A stretch of DNA of 64,000 nt, from assembly GCF_040253615.1 (NCBI RefSeq), contig NZ_JBEJGY010000004.1, forward strand, positions 2,604,001 through 2,668,000. The letters are read 5' to 3'. Under the pieces are notes generated by a model. It saw only the letters and a list, made by a program, of their open reading frames with translations, made no database searches and was not told the origin of the DNA. The stretch comes from Streptomyces sp. Edi4. GTDB taxonomy: Bacteria > Actinomycetota > Actinomycetes > Streptomycetales > Streptomycetaceae. Below, piece by piece: positions 29,772-37,324 of this stretch (position 1 is the first letter of the stretch; each line of letters starts with the position of its first letter). The translations under genes were made by a program, and so were the position numbers.

Positions 29772-32342
29772 GTGCCTGGCACGAATCTGACCCGTGAAGA
29801 GGCGCAGCGACGGGCAGCCCTGCTCACCGTCGACTCGTACACGATCGAGCTCGACCTGAGCGGCGCACAGGAGGGCGGAACGTACAGCTCCGTCGCAACC
29901 GTGCGCTTCGAGTGCGCCGAAGCCGGGGCGGAGACCTTCATCGACCTCGTCGCACCGACCGTGCGCGAGGTCGTCCTGAACGGCACCGCCCTGGACGCGG
30001 CCGCCGCCTTCGCCGACTCGCGGATCACCCTGACCGGGCTCGCCGCGGGCGCGAACGAACTGAGGGTGGTCGCGGACTGCGCGTACACCAACACCGGCGA
30101 GGGCCTGCACCGCTTCGTGGACCCGGTGGACCAACAGGCCTACCTGTACACGCAGTTCGAGGTCCCCGACGCGCGCCGCGTCTTCGCCTCCTTCGAGCAG
30201 CCGGACCTGAAGGCGAGCTTCCAGTTCACCGTGAAGGCGCCGAGCGGCTGGACGGTGATCTCCAACTCGCCGACCCCGGAGCCGAAGGACGACGTCTGGG
30301 TCTTCGAGCCCACGCCGCGCATCTCCTCCTACATCACCGCCCTGATCGCCGGCCCGTACCACTCGGTGCACAGCAGCTACGAGAAGGACGGCCAGAGCGT
30401 CCCGCTCGGCATCTACTGCCGCCCCTCGCTCGCCGAATTCCTCGACGCGGACGAGATCTTCGCGGTGACCCGCCAGGGCTTCGACTGGTTCCAGGAGAAG
30501 TTCGACTACGCCTACCCGTTCGCCAAGTACGACCAGCTCTTCGTGCCGGAGTTCAACGCGGGCGCGATGGAGAACGCGGGCGCGGTCACCATCCGCGACC
30601 AGTACGTCTTCCGCTCGAAGGTGACCGACGCCGCCTACGAGGTCCGCGCCGAGACCATCCTGCACGAGCTGGCCCACATGTGGTTCGGCGACCTGGTGAC
30701 GATGGAGTGGTGGAACGACCTGTGGCTGAACGAGTCGTTCGCCACGTACACCTCGATCGCCTGCCAGGCCCACGCGCCGGGTTCGCGCTGGCCGCACTCG
30801 TGGACGACGTTCGCCAACACGATGAAGACCTGGGCCTACCGCCAGGACCAGCTTCCCTCCACGCACCCGATCATGGCGGACATCAGCGACCTGGACGACG
30901 TCCTGGTCAACTTCGACGGCATCACGTACGCCAAGGGCGCCTCGGTGCTCAAGCAGCTCGTCGCCTACGTCGGCATGGACGAGTTCTTCCAGGGCGTGCA
31001 GGCCTACTTCAAGGCGCACGCGTTCGGCAACACCCGCCTCTCGGACCTGCTCGGCGCGCTGGAGAAGACGAGCGGGCGTGACCTGAAGACGTGGTCCAAG
31101 GCGTGGCTGGAAACGGCCGGCATCAATGTGCTGCGGCCCGAGATCACGGTCGACGAGTCGGGCGTCATCACCTCCTTCGCCGTCCGCCAGGAGGCCCCCG
31201 CGCTGCCCGCCGGCGCCAAGGGCGAGCCCACGCTGCGGCCGCACCGCATCGCGATCGGCTTCTACGCTCTGGACGAGGCCGGCAAGCTGGTGCGCACCGA
31301 CCGCGTCGAGCTGGACATCGACGGTGAACTGACCGCCGTGGACGCCCTGGTGGGCAAGGCCCGCCCGGCGGTCGTGCTGCTCAACGACGACGACCTCTCC
31401 TACGCGAAGGTCCGCCTGGACGAGGAGTCCCTGCGCGTCGTCACCGAGCACCTGGGCGACTTCGCCGAGTCCCTGCCGCGCGCGCTGTGCTGGGCGTCTG
31501 CCTGGGACATGACCCGCGACGGCGAGCTCCCCACGCGTGACTACCTGGCGCTCGTCCTGTCGGGCGTGACCAAGGAGTCCGACATCGGTGTGGTGCAGTC
31601 CCTGCACCGCCAGGTGAAGCTGGCCCTCGACCTGTACGCGGCGCCCGAGTGGCGCGACGCGGGTCTGACCCAGTGGACCGAGGCCACGCTCGCGCACCTG
31701 CGCACCGCGGAGCCGGGCAGCGACCACCAGCTGGCGTGGGCCCGCGCGTTCGCCGCGACGGCGCGCACCCCGCAGCAGATCGACCTGCTCCAGGACCTGC
31801 TGACGGGCGCCCAGGTCATCGAGGGCCTTGTCGTGGACACCGAGCTGCGCTGGGCTTTCGTGGAGCGGCTGGCCGCGACCGGCGTCTTCGACGAGCCGGA
31901 CATCGCCGCGGAGCTGGAGCGCGACCGGACGGCGGCGGGCGAGCGGCACGCGGCGACCGCCCGGGCCGCGCGGCCGACGCCGGAGGCGAAGGCCGAGGCG
32001 TGGGCGTCGGTGGTGGAGGGCGACGCCCTCCCGAACGCGGTACAGGAGGCGGTCATCGGCGGCTTCGTCCAGACCGACCAGCGCGAACTGCTCGCGCCGT
32101 ACGCGCCGAAGTTCTTCGACGCGGTCAAGGGCGTCTGGGAGACCCGCTCGCACGAGATCGCCCAGCAGATCGCGGTGGGCCTGTACCCGTCGCTGCTGGT
32201 CTCCCAGGAGACCCTGGACGCGACGGACGCGTGGCTGGCCAAGGCCGAGCCCAACGCGTCCCTGCGCCGCCTGATCTCGGAATCCCGAGCAGGCGTGGAA
32301 CGCGCCCTGCGGGCCCGCGCGGCGGACGCGGCGTCCGTGTAA
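29772..32342 (+). CDS. pepN: Aminopeptidase N, M1 family (copy 2)
   Basis: 856 aa, GTG start with GAAGGAG 8 bp upstream; VPGTNLTREEAQRRA parallels VPGENLSRDEARARA of copy 1. It has GAMEN, H298-E-L-A-H302 and third ligand Glu321 in WLNESFATY, then the ERAP1-like C-terminal domain. It is clearly paralogous to the gene at 18468 over its whole length. Both keep intact catalytic residues, so both are probably active. It is convergent with the methyltransferase gene at 32429. Confidence 0.95.
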   Translation: MPGTNLTREEAQRRAALLTVDSYTIELDLSGAQEGGTYSSVATVRFECAEAGAETFIDLVAPTVREVVLNGTALDAAAAFADSRITLTGLAAGANELRVVADCAYTNTGEGLHRFVDPVDQQAYLYTQFEVPDARRVFASFEQPDLKASFQFTVKAPSGWTVISNSPTPEPKDDVWVFEPTPRISSYITALIAGPYHSVHSSYEKDGQSVPLGIYCRPSLAEFLDADEIFAVTRQGFDWFQEKFDYAYPFAKYDQLFVPEFNAGAMENAGAVTIRDQYVFRSKVTDAAYEVRAETILHELAHMWFGDLVTMEWWNDLWLNESFATYTSIACQAHAPGSRWPHSWTTFANTMKTWAYRQDQLPSTHPIMADISDLDDVLVNFDGITYAKGASVLKQLVAYVGMDEFFQGVQAYFKAHAFGNTRLSDLLGALEKTSGRDLKTWSKAWLETAGINVLRPEITVDESGVITSFAVRQEAPALPAGAKGEPTLRPHRIAIGFYALDEAGKLVRTDRVELDIDGELTAVDALVGKARPAVVLLNDDDLSYAKVRLDEESLRVVTEHLGDFAESLPRALCWASAWDMTRDGELPTRDYLALVLSGVTKESDIGVVQSLHRQVKLALDLYAAPEWRDAGLTQWTEATLAHLRTAEPGSDHQLAWARAFAATARTPQQIDLLQDLLTGAQVIEGLVVDTELRWAFVERLAATGVFDEPDIAAELERDRTAAGERHAATARAARPTPEAKAEAWASVVEGDALPNAVQEAVIGGFVQTDQRELLAPYAPKFFDAVKGVWETRSHEIAQQIAVGLYPSLLVSQETLDATDAWLAKAEPNASLRRLISESRAGVERALRARAADAASV

Positions 32343-32428
32343 CGGAGTTCGTCCGCGCGACGGAGTCCGCGTAACGGAGTTGGAGGGGCGGGGAGCAGGC
32401 CGTACGGTCCGCTCCCCGCCCCTTCCCG

Positions 32429-33616
32429 CTACGGGCCACCTGGCACCGGGTTGTCCGGGACGCCCAGCCACACCCGCTCGCCCGCCGCGTCCACGGTCAG
32501 TCCGAACCGGCCGGGCCTCGGGCGCCCCTGCCCGTCCCACCATCGCAGGGCGGCTTCCACCTCGTCCCAGAGGCGGCGGGGCCCCGACTGCCAGACGCGC
32601 GTGGTGGCGCCGTCCCGGAACTGGACGCACGCCCAGGAGCGGCAGCCCGACAGCCCGTAGAACCAGACGGCCCTCGCTCCCTCCTCCTTCGCGGCGACCG
32701 TCCGCGCGCAGTCCCGTACGCACAGCCCGAGGACGAAGTCCCGAGGGCTGAACGGGCCGCCGACGAACCGGTTTTCCGTGCGGGTGGTGGACGACTCGTC
32801 GCCGTCGGCGACGCTGCCCGGGACGTACGAGGAGTGGTCCACGACCGGCAGGCGCTGCGCGCGGAGCTTCATGAACTCGACGGGTCCCGTGAACCTCCCC
32901 GACGCGCTTTTCCCGTCGTCGGCGACGACCAGCCGGGCCACGGCGTCCCCGTTGCCGAAGTGCGTCCCCCAGGGGACGACGACGACCCCGCCCGGCACGG
33001 ACTGTTCGACCCACGCGTACGGGATGGACCGGAGCCCGCAGGTGGCGATGGTGCGGTCGTAGGGTGCCGCGTCCGGGCAGTCGTTGAACCCGTCCCCGTG
33101 GACCACCCGCACGCCGGGCATTTCGAACCGTGCGAGGTTGCTTCGCGCGGTGGCCGCCACGGCAGCGTCCACCTCCACCGTGACCACGTTCGCGGCGCCC
33201 AGCCGGTGGGCGAGCAGGGCGGCGTTCCATCCGGTGCCGGTACCGATCTCCAGCACGCGGTGGCCGGGCCGCACGTCCAGGTCCCGGAGCATCGAGAACA
33301 CGACGCTGGGCATGGACGCCGAGCTGGTCGCGACGCATCCCGGCTCGCGCCCGGTGTGGGCACCGTCGTCCCACTGCGTGACGATCGGCACGTCGGCGTC
33401 GGCGTACTGATGCCAGCGCTCCGGTTCCTCCGCCCTGAAGACGGCGACGCTTTGCCCCGTCTCCACGTCGAAGGGCCAGATGAGGTCGGGCAGGAAGGCC
33501 GCGCGCGGAACGGCGGCGAAGGCGGGCGCCCAGTCCGAGGCGAGCACACCGCAGGCCATGAGGGCGCGCCCCAGCCCGGTACGGCTGGGGCGCGCCCGCT
33601 GTGCGTCGGGGTTCAT
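32429..33616 (-). CDS. Protein-L-isoaspartate O-methyltransferase-like enzyme
   Basis: 395 aa. The middle carries a PIMT-type SAM-binding core: RPGHRVLEIGTGTGWNAALLA (about residues 117-137) followed by VTVEVDA, HGDGF and VPGGVVVVPWGT. An N-terminal segment (LPDLIWPFD, VTQWDDG) and a long C-terminal extension of about 150 aa exceed a housekeeping PIMT (about 220 aa). This longer form resembles PIMT homologues associated with RiPP/graspetide clusters, but no ATP-grasp gene is present. It follows the 134-aa gene with 3 bp between, so it is co-transcribed with the two small CxxC proteins. Substrate unknown. Confidence 0.83.
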   Translation of the reverse strand: MNPDAQRARPSRTGLGRALMACGVLASDWAPAFAAVPRAAFLPDLIWPFDVETGQSVAVFRAEEPERWHQYADADVPIVTQWDDGAHTGREPGCVATSSASMPSVVFSMLRDLDVRPGHRVLEIGTGTGWNAALLAHRLGAANVVTVEVDAAVAATARSNLARFEMPGVRVVHGDGFNDCPDAAPYDRTIATCGLRSIPYAWVEQSVPGGVVVVPWGTHFGNGDAVARLVVADDGKSASGRFTGPVEFMKLRAQRLPVVDHSSYVPGSVADGDESSTTRTENRFVGGPFSPRDFVLGLCVRDCARTVAAKEEGARAVWFYGLSGCRSWACVQFRDGATTRVWQSGPRRLWDEVEAALRWWDGQGRPRPGRFGLTVDAAGERVWLGVPDNPVPGGP

Positions 33617-33619
33617 CGG

Positions 33620-34024
33620 TCAGCCGGCCTTCGGCGGGTTCGGAACTCCCGGGCCGCCGTCGGGAGTCGGCGGCAGATGCGGCCCGGGGTAGGGCGTACC
33701 GGGGAGCTTGTCCCCACCGTTGTGCGCCGTAGCACTCACGTCGTTGTTCTCCCATGTCGCGTCGCACGTCGTGACGGCCGCGGCCCACCTGCGGTCCCAC
33801 GGGTGCCCCAACTGGGCGTGGGTGGAGGCGAGTTCGACCCATTGGATGGTCAGTTCCCGGTCCCTGGTCTCGGCCGCCTCGATGGCGATCGACTTGACCA
33901 GCGCACAGGCCGGGCAGGAGCGCGGGTCGATGGGGCCCGGCCGTGGCTTCATGAAGTCCGTGGCCCGCACGGCGGCCAAGTCCAGCACGATCGCCCTCCG
34001 CTCAGCACTCGTCGTCGTGCTCAT
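33620..34024 (-). CDS. Hypothetical 134-aa protein with CxxC motif and Pro/Gly-rich tail
   Basis: Begins MSTTTSAERRAIVLDL; a CPAC motif follows PIDPRSC (about residues 36-39); then a helical segment (VKSIAIEAAETRDRELTIQW), and a low-complexity Pro/Gly C-terminus with PGTPYPGPHLPPTPDGGPG. Its ATG overlaps the end of the upstream 66-aa gene by 23 bp, and its stop is 3 bp before the methyltransferase start, so translation is probably coupled. I do not recognise the family. The CxxC could bind metal or be redox active; the tail could be a peptide substrate. Confidence 0.72.
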   Translation of the reverse strand: MSTTTSAERRAIVLDLAAVRATDFMKPRPGPIDPRSCPACALVKSIAIEAAETRDRELTIQWVELASTHAQLGHPWDRRWAAAVTTCDATWENNDVSATAHNGGDKLPGTPYPGPHLPPTPDGGPGVPNPPKAG

Positions 34025-34202
34025 GGGGGTGCAGCCGGATCCGCCGGGTGGCCCGGGCGACGCCGTCGGCGTCACCGGCCATGTGGGCGCGCGCCCGCAC
34101 CACGCTGGCCGCCACGCAGGCCTCGCAGCCGGGTTCGGGGACGGGCTCGGGCGGAACGGGCGAGCGCGAACAGAGCCAGGGCGGGGTGTACTTCCGAGGC
34201 AT
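34002..34202 (-). CDS. Hypothetical 66-aa protein with CxxC motif and acidic Cys-terminal end
   Basis: MPRKYTPPW start, proline-rich N-terminus (PVPPEPVPEPG), CEAC motif near residues 26-29, a helix with GDADGVARATRR, and an end HPHEHDDEC. ATG, with GAGTGAAG about 5 bp upstream. Similar short CxxC proteins occur next to XRE/DUF397 loci in Streptomyces as I recall, but no function is known. It is first in a three-gene unit with the 134-aa protein and the PIMT-like enzyme, divergent from the XRE gene (110 bp). Confidence 0.7.
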   Translation of the reverse strand: MPRKYTPPWLCSRSPVPPEPVPEPGCEACVAASVVRARAHMAGDADGVARATRRIRLHPHEHDDEC

Positions 34203-34312
34203 GGTTCTTCACTCCTCTCTGTAACGGTTTCGCTACCAACAGCCATCAGCGTGGCCTAGAGTCGAGAACCGATCAACGTGGCAGAACCGCACGGAAGGTT
34301 GGTGAAGTCGCC

Positions 34313-35149
34313 TTGAACCGCAAGGAGTTACAGCCGGACGCCAGTCCCCAAGCAGCCTTCGGGGCACGTCTGCGCAGTGCGCGGGAGGCACGCGGCTGGA
34401 AGCAGGAGGACCTTGGCGGGGAGATGGGTTACTCCGGCACGCATGTGTCGGCCGTCGAAACCGGTCGCAAGATGGCGACTCTCCGCTTCGCGCGCAGAGC
34501 CGACGTCGCCTTCGGTCTCGTGGGCTCCCTCGACACGTTCGAGCGCGACTGGCGCGAGATCCGGCACGGCTCGCTCCTGGAGGGGTTCCCGGAGTACGTG
34601 GGCCACGAGAGCCGGGCGGCGGAGATCCGCCTGTACGAGGTGGGCGTCGTCCCCGGTCTGCTCCAGACACCGGAGTACGCGGCCGTCCTAGCGGGGAGCG
34701 CCGTCAAGCGGGGCGCCATCACGCCCGAGCAGGCGGCGGAACAGATGGCGCTCGTCGCCGAACGTCAGGCGGCGATCGCCCGGACGCCGCCGCCGATGGT
34801 CTTCGTGGTGCTGGACGAGAGTTGCGTACGCAGGCCCGTCGGCGGTGCCGCTGTCATGGACGCCCAGTGCGAGGGGCTGTTGAGCTTTGCCGAGCTCCCG
34901 AACACCGTCCTCCAAGTCGCGCCGTTCAGCATGGGGGAACGACGACCGTTCAGCCTGCCCGTCACCGTGCTGACAAGCACCGACCGCTCGCTCATGTCGT
35001 ACGCCGAGTCGTCCCAACGAGGCCATCTGGAGCGCGAATCCACTGCGGTTCTCCCCATACTGCGCAAGTACCATCAGCTACAGGCGGAAGCGCTCTCTCA
35101 GGCGGCCTCCGTGGCCATGATCAGCGAGATACGAAGGGGCACTCCGTGA
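34313..35149 (+). CDS. XRE-family regulator with DUF5753 domain; contains a TTA codon
   Basis: 278 aa from a TTG start (GGTGAAG just upstream); no in-frame ATG/GTG precedes the HTH. The N-terminal HTH is LRSAREARGWKQEDLGGEMGY...VSAVETGRK; a DUF5753 sensor-like domain follows with GVVPGLLQTPEYA. Codon 6 (34328-34330) is the rare Leu codon TTA, which in Streptomyces needs the bldA tRNA. The stop overlaps the DUF397 start (GTGA). This XRE-DUF397 pair type includes WhiJ-like developmental regulators. It probably controls itself and the divergent three-gene unit. Confidence 0.88.
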   Translation: MNRKELQPDASPQAAFGARLRSAREARGWKQEDLGGEMGYSGTHVSAVETGRKMATLRFARRADVAFGLVGSLDTFERDWREIRHGSLLEGFPEYVGHESRAAEIRLYEVGVVPGLLQTPEYAAVLAGSAVKRGAITPEQAAEQMALVAERQAAIARTPPPMVFVVLDESCVRRPVGGAAVMDAQCEGLLSFAELPNTVLQVAPFSMGERRPFSLPVTVLTSTDRSLMSYAESSQRGHLERESTAVLPILRKYHQLQAEALSQAASVAMISEIRRGTP

Positions 35150-35352
35150 CAGCCGAACCCTCCCCCCGTTGGTTCACGTCCTCGTACAGCGAAAACGGCG
35201 GCCAGTGCGTGGAAGTCGCCACCAACCTCGCCGACACCGGCGACGGCGTGGTCCCGGTGCGCGACAGCAAGAACCCCGGCGGTCCGGTCCTGCGCCTCAC
35301 CCCGCGCGCCTTCCTCGGCCTCGTCGAACTCGCCCGGGGGGCCGGCGCGTAA
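35146..35352 (+). CDS. DUF397 domain protein (small partner of XRE regulator)
   Basis: 68 aa, GTG overlapping the XRE stop by 4 bp. Typical DUF397 pattern: WFTSSYSENGGQCVEVA, VPVRDSKNPGGPVL, and terminal F-x-x-LVELARG. Members of this family act as antagonists of the partner XRE protein in a toxin-antitoxin-like or signalling pair. Function here is inferred from pairing. Confidence 0.92.
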   Translation: MTAEPSPRWFTSSYSENGGQCVEVATNLADTGDGVVPVRDSKNPGGPVLRLTPRAFLGLVELARGAGA

Positions 35353-35365
35353 GAGGCCGGCGGGG

Positions 35366-36217
35366 CTACTCCGTGGCCCCGCTCGTCTTCCGCAGCTCGT
35401 ACACCTCATCCTCGTCCGGGTCGCCCACGTACTGATACAGGGCGGGACGGGCCGTCGTGCCGCCCACGTTCCAGGTATGTCCCGCGCAGGTGCCGGCCTT
35501 GATGTCGACGGTCTGGGTCCAGCGGCTTGTGCCTTCCCGGAGGGCCCATGTGCCCTGTGCCGTGCACTTCTCCTCGTCGCGCGCATCCGGGCCCACGCCG
35601 AACGCCCTGGCTGTGCCGTCACGTTCAAGGGTCACCGTGCCGCCCTTTCCGTCCGTCCACGTTCCGGCCAGCGCGGCCGGGGTGAGGGTCGGTGGGCGGT
35701 ACTCGTGCAGGACGCCGGTGAGGAGGGCGGTCGCACCGAGGGCCGCGGTGGCGAGCACCGTGCCCGTTCCCCACAGGGCCAGCCTGCGCAGGGGCCGGCC
35801 GCATCCGAGGCGGCAGAGCAGGGCGGGGGCGGTCAGCGCGGCGGCTGCCGTCAGCCAGCACGCGGTGGTGGTCAGGAGGGACGACCCGCCGCTCAGCGAG
35901 ACCGGCGCCGCGACCACTACCAGCGTGAGCACCGACGCCACGAGCGGCACCCACCACCGCGCCCGGCCGCCGAAGCGGCGGGCCAGTGCGTCGGCGAGGC
36001 GCACCGAGGGCAGGACGAACACCGCGGAGACCGCGACCGCGAGGAGTGTGCCGCCCACGGCAAGGCACGGCAGCGTCAGGATTCCGATGGCGGGAGGCCG
36101 CGACTCCTGGGTCACACCGAGCACCGTCCAGACCACAAGGCCGAGCGCCCCCTCCACCAACAGCACCAGCGTCGAGGCCGGCAGCAAGCGGCGCTTGGGC
36201 CCCTCCCCCTGCTCCAC
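35366..36217 (-). CDS. Polytopic membrane protein with C-terminal extracytoplasmic domain
   Basis: 283 aa. Five hydrophobic segments within residues 13-165, then a soluble domain of about 110 aa beginning LAGTWTDGKGGTVTLERDG and carrying two Cys (EKCTAQGTW, GTCAGHTW) that could form a disulfide. The GTW/LERDG pattern resembles small lipocalin-like beta barrels found in Streptomyces exported proteins. It is convergent with DUF397 (14 bp apart). No known function. Confidence 0.75.
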   Translation of the reverse strand: MEQGEGPKRRLLPASTLVLLVEGALGLVVWTVLGVTQESRPPAIGILTLPCLAVGGTLLAVAVSAVFVLPSVRLADALARRFGGRARWWVPLVASVLTLVVVAAPVSLSGGSSLLTTTACWLTAAAALTAPALLCRLGCGRPLRRLALWGTGTVLATAALGATALLTGVLHEYRPPTLTPAALAGTWTDGKGGTVTLERDGTARAFGVGPDARDEEKCTAQGTWALREGTSRWTQTVDIKAGTCAGHTWNVGGTTARPALYQYVGDPDEDEVYELRKTSGATE

Positions 36218-36357
36218 TGTGCGAGCCCCCTCGCGGCACGACGAATGAACGCCGTTCCACCAGCGGTCTGTCGGCCTCGACGATGAGCGCCATCCTGTCA
36301 GGTATTTTGAACGCGTTCAATCGACGGTCGACGGACGCGCCCGCCCACCCATGAGAA

Positions 36358-36402
36358 CCGCCCGGCGGACGGGCGTCGTCGCGCAGCCGTTCCGCCGGGC
36401 GG
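36358..36402. terminator. Copy of alc terminator (left)
   Basis: A 12-bp stem CCGCCCGGCGGA / TCCGCCGGGCGG with a 21-nt loop, identical to the one at 40809-40853. Confidence 0.75.
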
Positions 36403-36423
36403 AGGTGGGAGGGAGGGGCGGGG

Positions 36424-36563
36424 TCAGCCCGTCAACTCCGTGTGGCGGCGGCGCAGTTCGGCCGCGCCCTCTGCCGTGAGGGTGCCGTGCAGGCGCATCC
36501 GCGCCACCCCGCCGTCGGGGAACGCGTCGAGGCGGACATGGGTCGCCACCGCCTGGGACGTGA
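36424..36563 (-). pseudogene. Truncated 3' fragment of allantoicase gene
   Basis: Encodes TSQAVATHVRLDAFPDGG through RRRHTELTG and the stop, i.e. the last 46 residues of Alc, with one visible substitution (TAEG versus TPEG). Upstream of 36563 the sequence is unrelated to alc and the frame meets a stop within about 20 codons. It is a non-functional remnant from duplication or recombination. Confidence 0.85.
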
Positions 36564-36807
36564 TGGGGAAGCTGCGGGCGCGCTCCCAGGAGCTCGAATG
36601 GGGCTACCTGCCTGCCGGTCTCGGAGATAGCCCTGCTGCGACCGCTCCAGTGACAGGTCACGCCAGTCCCACAACCAGGCCATTTGCCATACGAGTTGAG
36701 GTACACCCGTTCAGGCCGCCTGCCGGAGGGCGGCTCCGGCCCCAGAACGGGCGCTTGCTAACCTCGCCTTGACGGTTGAGGAACGGCCATCAGGGGGAAC
36801 AGGAGCC

Positions 36808-37281
36808 ATGGTGTGGGGCGACGCGGAAAATTCGGGTGGCACTGCGGATCCGTCCACCAGAACGCAGATCAACCAAATACCTGCGGACCCCGGTAGTCCA
36901 GCCGGGGCCACCACTCCACCTTCGGGCTCTTTCGGTGGTCAGCAGGATCTGGTCTCGTCACCCAGGCAGAAGACTGCTGCGGCCAGGGCCATTGAGGACC
37001 ACATCGAGCCGAACACGAGGCAGGCCGGCAGCCACTCGGATGAAGAGACATCCAAGGCGGCCAAAGCTTTCGACGCAAAAGACGGTCACGGCTGGCTCAT
37101 TTCGTCCGCACTCAGGCAGGTGCACAAGGCCTGGGGCGAGCAGGTGCAAGGCCTCATGAATCGCCTCAGTTCCGAGAAGGGCGCTCTGCGAAGCGCGAAT
37201 ACGTCGTTGAGCAATCCGGACTTCGGCGTGCGGTCGGAGCTTCAGAAGGTGCGTACTTCCTCCGCTATCGACATGTACTGA
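36808..37281 (+). CDS. Small WXG-like/type VII-associated protein, hypothetical
   Basis: 157 aa from the ATG at 36808 (AGGAG immediately upstream; GTG at 36811 is an alternative). The N-terminal half is low-complexity (Gly/Ser/Pro/Thr); the C-terminal half is predicted helical with LISSALRQVHKAWGEQVQGLMNRL then SNPDFGVRSELQKVRTSSAIDMY. The size, single Trp-Gly turn and position 43 bp before a large protein with an ESX-like N-terminus suggest a chaperone/partner of a type VII secretion substrate. This is weak inference. Codon use is less GC-biased than in neighbours. Confidence 0.6.
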   Translation: MVWGDAENSGGTADPSTRTQINQIPADPGSPAGATTPPSGSFGGQQDLVSSPRQKTAAARAIEDHIEPNTRQAGSHSDEETSKAAKAFDAKDGHGWLISSALRQVHKAWGEQVQGLMNRLSSEKGALRSANTSLSNPDFGVRSELQKVRTSSAIDMY

Positions 37282-37324
37282 GCAGACTGACGCCTTTGAT
37301 GCAAACGCATTTGACGGGGATTAC

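Larger units (their letters stand above)
36342..36563. repeat. Left copy of 222-bp direct repeat (alc 3' end)
   Basis: Matches 40793-41014 with about four mismatches (all between 36475 and 36512), at an offset of 4451 bp. It includes the alc terminator hairpin and the last 46 codons of alc. Confidence 0.95.
36218..36807. other. Junction region: alc fragment plus orphan sequence
   Basis: About 590 bp without an intact gene. It contains the left copy of the 222-bp repeat (36342-36563) with the truncated alc end, then about 240 bp of unassigned sequence with no clear gene, leading to the start of the small WXG-like protein gene. Confidence 0.75.

Noticed and set aside
29730..33842. Long minus-strand open frame (about 1370 codons) across pepN copy 2 and the PIMT region
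   Set aside because: Low-complexity Arg/Ala/Leu composition and complete antisense overlap with genuine genes.
32429..34202. Graspetide (ATP-grasp RiPP) cluster
   Set aside because: No ATP-grasp ligase and no typical precursor core; only the PIMT-like enzyme fits, so this label would be unsupported.
36432..36706. Short minus frames over the left alc copy as new genes
   Set aside because: They are out-of-frame readings of the alc fragment plus junction sequence without ribosome site or known motif.
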